Shown: piece after piece, positions 54,023 through 64,000 of the stretch | How the letters are laid out: each line of letters starts with the position of its first letter | Position numbering within the stretch: position 1 is the first letter of the stretch | Source: Cryptomeria japonica | Lineage: Eukaryota > Streptophyta > Pinopsida > Cupressales > Cupressaceae | DNA length: 64,000 nucleotides | Reading direction: 5' to 3' | NCBI RefSeq assembly: GCF_030272615.1 | Contig: NC_081414.1 | Coordinates: 913,267,648 to 913,331,647, forward strand | Notes under the pieces: generated by a model | What the model was told of the DNA's origin: nothing | The model's database searches: none | The model's input: the letters and a program-made list of their open reading frames with translations, nothing else | Position numbers and translations under genes: made by a program

Positions 54023-54315
54023 GTAATTTCGCATTAGAATTTAATCAATAAAAGAATAAAGTAGCTAGACTATGCGTAGAAGATAGATCTTAAGATTCAA
54101 GGTCCCGGTTGTGACCTATTATGTATGTTCTACTAGGCCTGTGAGTCGGTATGCTATAATTTGGTTGCTACCACTTGGATGTAATCAATTTTCATGTAAT
54201 AAAACAATCGGTTCTGCATTGCCTCCATCATATCATTGTGTTTCTATTGTGCTTACTCTTGTTTCTCGATTCATATTGATATCCTTGAGGTCCCTCCTCA
54301 CCAGTGACTACTTCA
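53393..54315 (+). repeat. Gypsy-2 3' LTR (923 bp), expanded
   Basis: It starts TGATGCAGGAGAATCCCC and ends GTGACTACTTCA. It is about 140 bases longer than the 5' LTR because of a 64-bp tandem duplication (53743-53806 and 53807-53870), a long AT tract, and a small extra piece near 53630. Confidence 0.9.
53949..54017. repeat. (AT)n microsatellite, about 34 units
   Basis: An uninterrupted AT run lies inside the Gypsy-2 3' LTR. The matching place in the 5' LTR has about six units. Confidence 0.95.
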
Positions 54316-54320
54316 GTTGG

Positions 54321-56222
54321 AGAATAAGGCTATGAAATTTATCTTCATCGAATACAGTTATGGTGTGAAAGGATACAAGCATCGGGACTCTGTTGTACAA
54401 AAGGGAATACATAGTACAAGTGTTATTTTCAGAGAAACCAAGCCTCATTTTGCTACATTGTAGCCATAACAGACTAAACAAGATGATGTGACTCAATTCC
54501 CTTCTATGCCTGAAAAAGTTGAATCAATACCCCTATATAGGCAAGAAATTGAAGAGAGCTCATCAAGATTTGAATCTTCAAAAGAGGAGGAAGAACCAAC
54601 AACTCAACTTGTCTGAAGATCTACAATACATAGACATCCACCTGAAAGGTATTCACCTTTAATGGTTGGAGATGTATTTTTTCTTTGAATACTAATGTGG
54701 ATGAACCTAGATTTGTAGAAGAGGCCTTAGGTATGAATGATGCAAAATCCTAGAAGATTGCAATGGATGAAGAAACGATAGCTTTAAAAATTAATGATAC
54801 ATTGGATCTTGTACCATTTCTTGAAGAATGTAAACATGTTGGATGCAAATGGGTGTTTGAAAGTAGAAGATTGGTTTAGATGGAGGTATTGAGAAGTATA
54901 AAGCAAAGTTGATTGGAAAAGGCTACTCTTAGGTTGAGGGTGTTGATTATGGTAAGATATTTTGTCCTATTGCAAAAATGGCATCCATTAAATTCTTGCT
55001 TTCTATTGTTGTTGCTTATGATTTAGAGGTTGATAAAATGGATGTGAAAATTGCTTTCCTTCACGGAGATTTGAAGGAGGATATTGTAGAGAATTATGTG
55101 GTAGAAGGTAAATGTAATTTGGTTTGGAAATTGAATGAATATAAATTATACGACCTTAAACAAAGTCCTAGGATGTGATACCAAAAAAATAATACATATG
55201 TGTCGAGTTTGGGATTTGAGCATTCTAAATGATATCACTATGTTTGTTATAAATTTGATGGTGACCATTTCCTGTACATTACATTATATGTTGATGATAG
55301 GTTAATCATAGGGAAGAGGAAGTGTATGATTTCATAACTAAATTCTTAGCTTGTTGCTAAATTAGAAATGAAAGATCTTGGTGCAATGAAACACATTCTT
55401 GGGATGAAAATTAGAAGAGATGGTGTGAATAGAAAGTTCTAGCTAGTATAGAGTAAGTATGTGAATTCAATTTTACAAAGGTTTAACATGTGAGATTGTG
55501 AATAATTATGTGTTCCCTTTACAATTGGAATAAAATTATTTGTCTCATATTGTCCTACATCCCCATTAGAGATGGAAGACATGAGCAGAGTATCTTACTA
55601 GAGTGCAATTGGAAGTTTGATGTATGTTGTAGTCTGCACTATACTAGACGTTGCCCAAGTAGTGGAAGTTCTTTCCAAATATATGTCTAATCCTAGTAGA
55701 GTTCATTGGATGTAGTTAAAAGAGTCTTCAAATATTTTAAGGGTACTTTAGAGTATTCTTTGTTTTATCATGGTAATTTGATAAGAGACAATATTTTCCT
55801 TGATATTCATGGTTATGTGGATTTAGATGTGCATATAGTGTTGATAGTAGAAGATCCACCAATGTTTATGTGTTCACTTTATTTGGTGGTGCAATTAGTT
55901 GGATGAGTCAACAACATGTTGTGGTTGTTTTGTTCACTACTAAAGTAGAGTATATGGAATCTATTCATGCTTGTAAAGAATACATTTGGTTGAAGAGACT
56001 AGATCAAATATTGGAATAAAACAAGGTGTAGTGACAATTTATTGTGATAGTTAGAGTATGATTTGCCTAGCTAAGAACCCAACATTTCATGCGGGACCAA
56101 GCACATTGATGTTCAGTATCATTTTGTCAAAGATATGGTCAAGGATGACAAGGTGAAGCTTGTTAAGGTAGAATCTTTGATGAATTTTGTAGATTCATTG
56201 ACCAAGGCTGTGAGCACATAAA
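54321..56222 (+). pseudogene. Copia-2 integrase end, reverse transcriptase and RNase H
   Basis: The copia frame resumes with ENKAMKFIFIEYSYGVKGYK and a Ser/Glu-rich linker. The reverse transcriptase is visible as [39 protein letters not shown] and LYVDDRLIIG, with YVDD codons at 55286-55297. RNase H shows KRVFKYFKGTLEYSLFYHG and FVDSLTKA in different phases. Frameshifts and stops are numerous, in line with an old element. Confidence 0.82.
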
Positions 56223-57559
56223 AGTTGAATTCATATTTGGAGTCTATGGGCCTCATGTTCAGATGGTATTTGGAGTCTATGGGCCTCATGGCTCCTAGTA
56301 ATTAAATGATTGTGTAGATACTACTCTATTTTGTTTTTCAAGGTGTTTGACAAGTGGGAGAATGCTAGGAAAATGGTGTCTCAACTTTGAAATTACATAA
56401 GTTTACTATTTATTGTAAGTTTTTGCTTAAGCATGAACTGGTCCAAAAAATTTCTCAGAGCTTCGAATTGGTAAGTGTGTCTTGTGTCTAGGGAATGACG
56501 GTTGTCTCAGCTAGTTGAGATGTGATATCTCCTAGTTGATCAACCTCTTGCATAGGTTTCTTGTAGCATTGTGAATGTCATCAAGTCTATGTATAGGGAG
56601 TGAATTTGAGGTAGATGATTCCCTCATCCTATCCTGGTGTTGTATTCAAGAGAAAAAAAAATTATGGAGTTAGGAATTGATTGTTGTTGGGGTGTAGTTC
56701 TACTCCATTCTAGTTTAATTATTAACATGCATACAATGACATGCTAATGTTGTATCATTGATGATGAATTTTCTCTTTTGTGGTCCTTTCATAAACACAT
56801 TTTCTTGACTAATATCTTGGGTGTGTGGATTGGAGCATTATAGTTGCTATTAAATAAGAGGTTGTGCATAAAATAACAATGAGTCTTATTCTGAACTATA
56901 GGAAGGATTGTTGACTTATTTGGTGTGTATCAATCAAGCATTTTTGTTGATAATACATGATTCAAAGACATGTTGAGTAGATGATGCAATGCTAATGTTG
57001 AGCTACTATAATGTTCTATGCTATGAGAGATTCAAATCTACTTGATTTATTTCCAATTATCCTATGATAATTGATGACAAGATTACATATGAGTACACTA
57101 TCTTATTTTCTCAACTAAGGTGTCTATCATGTGAGCTAACAAGATGAACATCTGAAAATATGTATGCAAATTTTATATTTTTAAAGATTGAAGTAGGCTA
57201 CATTTGTAATAAATTTATGACCAAGAGAACACTATAAAAAGTGATCAGTATTAACCATTAAGAATAAGATGGAATTAGTTTTCCATAGTCCATTGAATTG
57301 AAATGCAATTTTTTTGACTAAAGTCTATTTATTTATTTGCTTGAAATCTTGAATCACACTCCATGATTCATTATCATGAAGAGAAAAATAGGAAATTGAA
57401 TTGCAGATAAGACCTTTATCTTACAAGAAAGAGAAAAAATAAATAATTCACCAAAGGCGTTCCTTATTTGAAAGGAACAACCTGTCTTTTGAAATCAATA
57501 GTTAAAAATGGATAAATAGGACTGCAAGATGATTAAAAGTATCTCGTCCATTCATTGAT
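56223..57559. other. Copia-2 3' end and unassigned flank
   Basis: A near-perfect 34-bp tandem repeat at 56237-56295 (gagtctatgggcctcatg words) precedes the purine tract CAAGTGGGAGAATG at 56351. A probable 3' LTR begins at 56363. Its right end could not be fixed. The rest shows no gene. Confidence 0.5.
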
Positions 57560-57725
57560 TTTGATTAATAAAGCAGTGAGAACAAGGGCATTGACCCTTT
57601 ACATAGAAAAACTATTAAAAATCATAGCGCATAAACAACACTATAACAACAATTAACAACAACTATCAGACAAAAAGGAACCAAGTCTTTAGAAATCAAA
57701 AACAACAACAAAAAACAAAAACAAA

Positions 57726-60700
57726 CTACAAGGGTGCCTTGTGCACCCCAGTGGCATCCATAGCATTGTTCCATTCATTAGACAGGAACTTGTAGAGTTC
57801 CCTTGCTTGCTGCTTGTCCTCCTCAGTGCTCGCATAGTGTTCCCTCAGCAGAGAGAGGGTAAGCACAAAACTATGTAAAACCTACACATGGAATTTGTTC
57901 AGGCCCACCATTTGGGCTTCCCAAGCCTCCATCTTGATCTTGAGCTAGTTGAGATCCTCCTTGATAGTCTGCAGATCAAGAACTGGCCCAAGGTTTTCAA
58001 TTCTCTGCGTGATGTCCAGCACATCCATGCTCAACTTTTCCATTTGTTGGAGAGTGGGGGCCTTCTGGGGGTTCTCAACAGCCAAGTCATCCATAGTTTC
58101 TTTAGTCTCTTTGGGAATGCCACTAGCAAGGGAGTTATCATTATCATTAACTAGATCCATCAAAGGGATAGAATGCATCACTTGTTCAGCCATTTTTAAA
58201 TCCAAATCCAAATTACCAGATTTCAGAGCTTTGCTATCAGGGATTTCCACGCCCATAAGACCCTCAGTGTCTATGTTCATAGGGGTCGTATCCTTATCAT
58301 CAATGAGGTCTTGGGTTTTCATTTCAGAGATACTCTTGTCAGTGGCTCCAATAGTGGTCAGAACCATGGGGTCCTTAGTCACATTAACACTGACAACATC
58401 CCCATTAGGGGCCCCCAAAGTGGTATTAGGGCCCTCCTCCTTCTTGTCCCCAATGGGGTCCTCCTCAAAGTCCAGATTCTCGATCACCGGGGTCTTCTTT
58501 CTGCGACCTTTGGAAGCAAGTCCAGAGGATCTCCTTTTAACCTCAGAATCAGGGGAAGGGTTATCATTCTTAGCATCCTTAGAGGAAGAATTGTCATCGT
58601 AGACAATGCATTTGCATTTAGCAAGGGGTTTGCTTTTTCCCTTGGATAGGGAGCAAGAAGCACTAGGAGAGGCAAGAAGAGTTAAACTAGGGGAGACCAC
58701 TGATAAGGAAATAGCTGAGGCGTAAGCAGGCAGTGACATGGTGGTTGTAGCAAAGCCCTCATGGGGATATTGGAAGAATCTAGGGAAAGCCATAGACAGG
58801 GTCACGAGCTGCTGGGGAGTCGACATGGAGGGCTGAGAGAGCAAAAGATTCTGGGGGGGCATAAAGCCTCATGGAATTTATACAACCTGTAAATAAGGCC
58901 CTGGTGGAGGAGGTAGGGAGGCTTATCCCCATGCTTGGGATCCATAGTGTCTTTAACAGAGCTCTTTATAGAGTGCAATAAATAAAAGGGCAGACAAAGC
59001 AAATCATTGTTACAGAAGTGATTGAGGAGGGGCAAATGGTAGCGGTAGAATACCTTATGCCTACCTTCGAGGGTGAAGTATTTCATGATCATGAGGCAGA
59101 TCATGTTCCACAGGTGCTTGAGCTCCTCCCAAGCAAACCCACCTTGCAGCTTGACGGGTTCTTCACGGTTACGGAAGAACCGTTTCAATCCTTCACTATT
59201 TGCAACATGATTGGTACGCTTCTAGAGGTGGCCATTAAGGGTCAGCTTCGTGGCTTGGGCAATAGTCTCCTCAGAGACATCAAAGGCAATGTCACCAATC
59301 GCGACTCGCCTCCCAGACCAGGAGGAGGCGAAAGCGGCCAAGAGCTGCTCATCATGGCCCTTCAGACAATCCAAAAAATCAGCAACCCCACCTTCAACAC
59401 AGAAGTTCCAGACTAGGGGTTCATTTTTAAAATCATCTGGATTATCCGGTTCATATCTAACTCTGTCGCCCCCCATATCTTCCGCCAACAAAGCTTCTTT
59501 AGTCATGAAACCGACAAAGTTGTAGAGACCCTTCGAGAAGCAAGTTAGGAAGAGAAAGTGGGAAATGTGTGAGCCCAACATCAATAAATGAGAAATGAAG
59601 TTGGGCACATGGGAAAAAATGAAGTTGTAGACACCTAAAAATGTCTCATTGATCATGTACTAATTATTCCTCTAATTGATTAAATAATTCTTTAATTATT
59701 TAATTAAGTTAATTAATCTTATTCTTCTAATTTCATATTTCCTCATCATCTTACTAATTATTATTTCTTATTCTATCATTATTTAATCATTTTAATCATT
59801 TTCTAAATATTAATTAAATATTTATTATTTGATTAATTCTGATTAATTCCCCAATTTAAATAATCTTTATTATTTAAATAAATTACTAATTATTCAATTT
59901 CTATCTCTCTAATCAAATAATTATTTAACCCTTTTCTAAATATTAATTATTTAATTAATTATGATTTAATCCTTTAAATTAAATAGTCTTTATTATTTAA
60001 TTAAATTCAATTTCTAAATAATTAAATAGTTTCTTTAAATTATTTAATTAACTAATTAATTCTTCAATTCCAAATCCCCAAATTCTAATTAATTCATTTA
60101 ATTTCATTTAATTTCAAATTCTTCTAATTTCTTCCAAATTCAAATACATGTGCATGATTTCAAAAACCAAATTGAAAATCAAAGTCAAGTTCTAAATATA
60201 TTCAAATACTGAATTGAATTAAATGAATTCAATTATTTGAATAAATATCATGCAAAGATTAAATTGAAAATCTAAGCCAAAGTGCAAGCACATGCTAAAT
60301 TAATTAATTTAATCAATTAATTAAATAAATCATTTATCTCTCCAGTCTCTATTTTCATCTTCTAGTTCTCTTTGTCATCTTCTTTATTTCATCCAATCAT
60401 TTTTTTTCTTCTGTCAGTTAGCTTTTTCTCAGTCAGTTGACTCAATTAATCTATTCAATCTATTCTATTTCACCTCCAAATCAGCATTTCAACTATCAAT
60501 CAGCATGTGAGCTCACCTAAGTTCCACCTCTTGATCATTTTGTTCCACCTTTCAATCAATCTCATCCAAAAATCTATAAATTGAGCACTCAATCTTGGAC
60601 AATTTCCTCTAGATCACGAGCTTCAAATCTTTGTGTCAACTGCAGGTTGCTAGTGCAATATCTGAGAGCCATCATACCACAAAGAGGAGAAGGACAATGG

Positions 60701-61092
60701 AAGCCACGATGCATAATATGAAGTTTCATATTGCTTAATTTAATTCCATTTTGCATTTATTATATTGGTTTTATGTTTGAATTGCTTAGATAGTTAAGGA
60801 TTCGTGATCGTCCTTATTTCCTATTTAGCAATGGTGTATTTGAACATGCTACAAAAGTCACTTTTAGAAATGATTTCTTGGTTATGAGGCATTAAGTGCC
60901 AACAAAAACTAGTGGCATCCAACACATTTCCAATCTAGTCGTACCTCATCATGGCTATGCATGCCCAAGTGAAATGCCAGCACAGCAACACGTGCATCAT
61001 CACCAGCCTGGTCACGCGAGTCACCACAACATCAGAAGGGATCGAGGGAATATTCCCATTGTTTAAATTATGAAACCACCACATCTAGAATG
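57726..61092 (-). pseudogene. Long frame downstream of RNase H in LINE-3, unknown function
   Basis: I do not recognise this protein with confidence. Ignoring the LTR at 59626-61034, one phase reads FKQWEYSLDP then FIFSHVPNFISHLLML, EPLVWNFCVEGGVADFLDCL, AFDVSEETIAQATKLTLNG, HLWNMICLMIMKYFTLEG and YLLHSIKSSVKDTMDPKH. After a one-base shift at a C7 run (58858) comes a Ser/Pro/Asp-rich part and a helical tail ending WNNAMDATGVHKAPL. The first part faintly resembles putative plant transposon proteins (Transposase_32 type). The frame has four or five stops. A pyrimidine tract ending CTTTCCTTAG lies just upstream, 41 bases after the RNase H stop. Confidence 0.5.
59626..61034 (+). mobile_element. 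Probable solo LTR (1409 bp) inserted in the LINE-3 extra frame
   Basis: It begins TGTAGACACCTAAAAATG and ends CACAACATCA. The flanks are GAAGT (59621-59625) and GAAGG (61035-61039), a duplication with one changed base. Removing it restores the minus-strand phase of the interrupted frame. The first kilobase is AT-rich with TTAATTAA-like words. The start resembles the LTR at 9207-9965. The right boundary is the less certain one. Confidence 0.55.
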
Positions 61093-61132
61093 CCCTAAGG
61101 AAAGAGAGGAGGGTAAGGGAAGAACTTGGAAC

Positions 61133-61710
61133 CGCTCAATCATTAGTGGAAATTTTGGATTTCTCTTCTTGGAGGAGGAAGTTAACATGGTCTGGGAGGG
61201 AGTTGTGACTCCTCCAACATCTCAGCCTTGAGAGGTTTAGGCCAATGACTACCAAGTCGTCCACCACATAGTTTCCTTCCCTGTAGATATCCATAACTCT
61301 AAACGAGTCAAGCGCGGAGATGAGCCTCAAGGTATCCCTGATGGTTCCCTCAATTTTCCAATTGGGCTTATTCTGCCCTTTGACAACATCAATGATAAGC
61401 ATGGAGTCCCCCTCAATGTCCATAACCTTGATTCCCATGGAGAGGGCAATGTGGATTCCCCAGGCTAAGGCCATCGCTTCAGCCTGATTAGAGGAATTCC
61501 CATTTAGGTTACCCGCATAAGAAGAAACAAGGGCCCTCAGATGGGATCTGATCACCCCTCCACCAGTACCTAGGCCCCCCTGGTAGCCCCATCAAAATTG
61601 AGTTTAAAATTTGTAGCCGGGGGAAACCAGACTGTGCTTTGTCTTAGAAGTCTCTTAGAGAAGTCAACAAGAGAGAACGAGGGGGGAAGGTTCCAGCATC
61701 TAGAAATTCC
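61133..61710 (-). pseudogene. LINE-3 RNase H domain
   Basis: FKLNFDGATRGA carries the first Asp. A stop and small change near 61566 follow, then VIRSHLRALVSSYAGNLNG, NQAEAMALAWGIHIALSMGI with the Glu, DIEGDSMLIIDVVKG with the next Asp, and YREGNYVVDDLVVIGLNLS with the last Asp. All four catalytic positions are recognisable. The end is a TGA at 61133-61135. Confidence 0.88.
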
Positions 61711-63060
61711 CCATTCCCAAGCAGAGGGGGGCTTGGACGCTATCCAGGTTTTGGACACAGAGATATTCTCAAGAATCAAATTAAGGAATCAAGCAAACAC
61801 TATTTCTACAGAGGTCTCTTTGTCTCTGAATATCCTATCATTATGTTCCTTCCAGATACACCAGCTCACATGAGGGGGGATGTGCTTCCACAGTTGTTGG
61901 ATAAGGGGGTTGGAAGAGGGGCCCCGAAACTTCTGAGATAGATTTAACAAATTATCATTCATAAACCAACATATATTAAGCTTACTGTAGACCATCCCCC
62001 ATAGCTCCTGAGTGAAGGCACAATGGAGGAAGAGATTGGTAGGACTTTCTTCATTTTTGCAGAGTATGCATCTGTTAGGGAAATGGAATCCACACTTGAC
62101 CAAGTTGTCTTGGGTCAAACTTTTGTTGAGGAGAGCAATCCACCAGAAGAAATTAACCTTGGGGAGGAGTTGGGGATTCCAGACCTCTTTCCAAATAGAG
62201 GAGTAAATAGGTTCCCTAAGTAAGATGGTGTAGGCAATTCTGACAAAGAAGTCTCCAGAGGGGTCCCATTTCCAAACAAGTCTATCCTCCCTAGGGAAAA
62301 GGGGGAGGAATGTACCGACCAAAATCTTTTGCAGCTCTCTAGCAGCAGGGAAGAGGAATGGGAGGTCAATGCATCAATCCTCCAAGGCCCTCCACATGTA
62401 ATTGTTGAAGTAGTCACTAACCCTTTCACCAAAGAAGCCTTTGGTGGCATCCTGTAGCTGTCTCAGGGAGGGGGAAGAAGCAAGGGGTCTCTCTCGTAAG
62501 TAGAAATCTTCCCAAAAGAGAATGTTCTTGCCATTTCCAATAAGCCACCTCAGACCATGAGATAAAGGGTCTCTGCAGCTCAAGATGTTATTCCAAATTT
62601 TGGAACCCCTAGGAAGGCCCTCCTCTTTCAGGATAGAGGAAAAGTCCGCATTACCCAGGTACTTAGCCCTGATGATCCTACTCCAATTCATATCCTTGTT
62701 CAGAAGCTTCCAGACAATTTTAGTCATAAGGGCCTTATTGAACCTTGAGATCTTACAGATTCCCAAGTTGTCCATGGCCTTGGGAAGACAAAGTTTGTCC
62801 CAACCCACCAAGGCGAGCCTCTTCTTTTCTTCCATTTTAGTCCAAAGGAAAGTCTTTTGAATGTTTTCTAGCTTAGCCACCATAGCTGCAGATATCTTGA
62901 ATAGGGAGAGAAAGTACATAGAGATCCCTTGGAGGGAGGAGGAAAGTAGCTGCAATTTCCCAGCACTACTCAGGAATCTACCTTTCCAACCAGCCAGTTT
63001 TTTCTGCATTATTTTAAGGATAGAGATCCATAAGGAATTAGAGACATATTTAAAAGTCAA
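61711..63060 (-). pseudogene. LINE-3 reverse transcriptase C-terminal and zinc-binding regions
   Basis: From 63060 the frame reads WISILKIMQKKLAGWKGRFL, then GKLQLLSSSLQGISMYFLSL and KKRLALVGWDKLCLPKAMDN, the region downstream of L1 reverse transcriptase. In another phase (62322-61789) the zf-RVT block shows WNPQLLPKVNFFWWIALLNK and CILCKNEESPTNLFLHCAF, then WCIWKEHNDRIFRDKE. Shifts near 62370 and 61780 break the frame. Confidence 0.85.
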
Positions 63061-64000
63061 GGGGAGGCCTAGGTAGGTGTCAGGGAGGGAGGCCCTTTGA
63101 CAACCAAGGATTCTGTAGACTTTATCTTGGAGTTGGGAATTAGTGTGGAAGAAGTAAATGCTTCTCTTTTCATAGTTAATGTATTGGCCAGAAGCCAGAG
63201 TATAGGCATTGAGAAAGAATTTCCAAGCCTTAGCTTGCCAAATAGAGGAGATACCAAAAAGGATTGTATCATCAACAAACTATTGTAGAACAATGGGGGG
63301 CGTCGTAGAGTTTGATGCCCAGAAGAGCACCCCTACGAGCCAAAGAGTTCAAATTAGAGGTCAACACTTCAGCAAGGATGATGAAGAGGTAAGGGGATAG
63401 AGGATCCCTTGCTGCAACCCTCTGGAGGCCTTGAACTTCTCCAGGGGGTTCCTGTTTAGCAGCACAACATAGGAGATAGTAGATATGCATTCCCCAATGA
63501 GTTTGATGAGTTTGTCTCCAAACCCCGTAGCTTTGAGAACTTTGAAAAGGAAGTTCCAGTTGACCCTATCATAAGCCTTGGAGATGTCAATCTCAAGAGA
63601 ACCATCCCTAATTGATGACACTTATCCATGGAGTGGATAATCTCATGAGTAGAGATGCCCGCATCAAGAATCTGTCTACCAAGACCAAAACCCTTCTGGG
63701 AGGAGCTAATCAAAGGATCCAAGAAAGGTTTGAGCCTATTGACAAGAACTTTGTTGAAGATTTTATAAATAGTGTTGCATAGACTGATAGGGCGGAAGTC
63801 CTTGAGAGTAGATGCCTCCTGAGTTTTAGGGACAAGAGAAATGAAGGTGTGATTGATTTTATTACGGAGCCTTCCCGATCTGAAAAAATCTCTAGTAGCC
63901 AAAACAACATTAGGGCCACCACATTCCAAAAATCTTGAAAAAAGGTTGGGGTGAACCATCAGTACCTGGGGCTTTGAAGGGGCCCATAGAAAAAACAACA
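63061..64000 (-). pseudogene. LINE-3 reverse transcriptase catalytic region
   Basis: The stretch from the window edge shows INHTFISLVPKTQEASTLKD, FRPISLCNTIYKIFNKVLVN, SSQKGFGLGRQILDAG and, after a shift, LEIDISKAYDRVNWNFLFKV with the first Asp. Then come ASRGLQQG and PLSPYLFIILAEVL. The catalytic FVDD is intact at 63268-63279 but in another phase. At least three frameshifts occur. The endonuclease and ORF1 lie beyond the right edge. Confidence 0.88.

Larger units (their letters stand above)
47948..54315 (+). mobile_element. Gypsy-2: chromodomain Ty3/gypsy element inside Copia-2
   Basis: LTRs at 47948-48730 and 53393-54315 flank a plus-strand chromovirus. The target duplication is TTTGG (47943-47947) against GTTGG (54316-54320), one base changed. 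Removing the element rejoins the host copia frame (TNL to ENKAMKFIFIEYSYGVKGYK), which confirms both ends. Many nonsense codons and several shifts make it inactive. Confidence 0.92.
45137..57000 (+). mobile_element. Copia-2: very old Ty1/copia element hosting Gypsy-2 (right end approximate)
   Basis: A probable 5' LTR (45137 to about 45811, with TATAAAA at 45330), a primer site TGGTATCTGAACC at 45814, and gag, protease, integrase, reverse transcriptase and RNase H traces occur in order. A purine tract and second LTR start (TGCTAGGAAAATGG) lie at 56363. The two LTRs share only fragments such as TTAAGCATGAAC, so the insertion is ancient. Gypsy-2 (47948-54315) splits the coding region and Copia-1 sits at its left edge. 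Confidence 0.75.
57560..64000 (-). mobile_element. LINE-3: L1-type LINE with RNase H and a long extra frame, 5' part outside window
   Basis: On the minus strand the order is reverse transcriptase (from the window edge), zf-RVT region, RNase H, a further long protein-coding stretch and a 3' region ending about 57560 with TTTATTAATCAAAATC. The 5' target duplication is not in the window, so the right and left halves cannot be proven to be one insertion. A probable solo LTR splits the extra frame. Confidence 0.7.

Noticed and set aside
57949-58602. 217-codon plus-strand frame
   Set aside because: Antisense to the LINE-3 downstream frame, which shows better protein-like composition and continuity on the minus strand.

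Overview
This window is land-plant nuclear DNA made almost entirely of transposable elements. Chromodomain Ty3/gypsy, Ty1/copia, Tat-like gag-protease and L1-type LINE elements are nested in AT-rich spacer, and most are old and broken. That load would fit a large, slowly purged genome such as a conifer, but the sequence alone does not prove the taxon. I found no intact host gene, and no rRNA, tRNA or CRISPR array that I could support.

Layout. 1-6864: minus-strand chromovirus (Gypsy-1), its 3' LTR mostly off the window. 6865-9965: right part of an older minus-strand LTR element with a 759-bp LTR. 9966-10136: LTR tip of a third minus-strand element. 12637-27108: a minus-strand LINE (LINE-1) with a 15-bp target duplication, split near its 3' end by a younger gag-protease LTR element at 12776-20525 (target duplication AGAAT). 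27124-29665: AT-rich spacer with a 0.5-kb cluster of twelve TGACG motifs and a 217-bp insert flanked by 16-bp direct repeats. 29666-34045: a duplicated spacer segment; one copy carries a truncated LINE (LINE-2), and a copia LTR lies between the copies. 34049-37950: eroded relative of the gag-protease element. 38977-45129: minus-strand copia (Copia-1, target duplication GTTAA). 45137 to about 57000: very old plus-strand copia (Copia-2) with a plus-strand chromovirus (Gypsy-2, 47948-54315) inside its coding region. 57560-64000: minus-strand LINE (LINE-3) with reverse transcriptase and RNase H, then a long downstream reading frame interrupted by a probable solo LTR.

The genes are parts of retrotransposon polyproteins: gag, aspartic protease, reverse transcriptase, RNase H and integrase for the LTR elements, and ORF1 plus endonuclease/reverse transcriptase for the LINEs. 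Nearly all are inactivated, mainly by nonsense changes at Trp or Gln positions. The youngest-looking insertion is the gag-protease element at 12776-20525. It has near-identical LTRs and long open frames but no reverse transcriptase or integrase, so it would need enzymes from another element.

The points most worth following up are the extra reading frame downstream of RNase H in two LINEs, a 30-nt stem-loop kept in related gag-protease elements, and the TGACG cluster.
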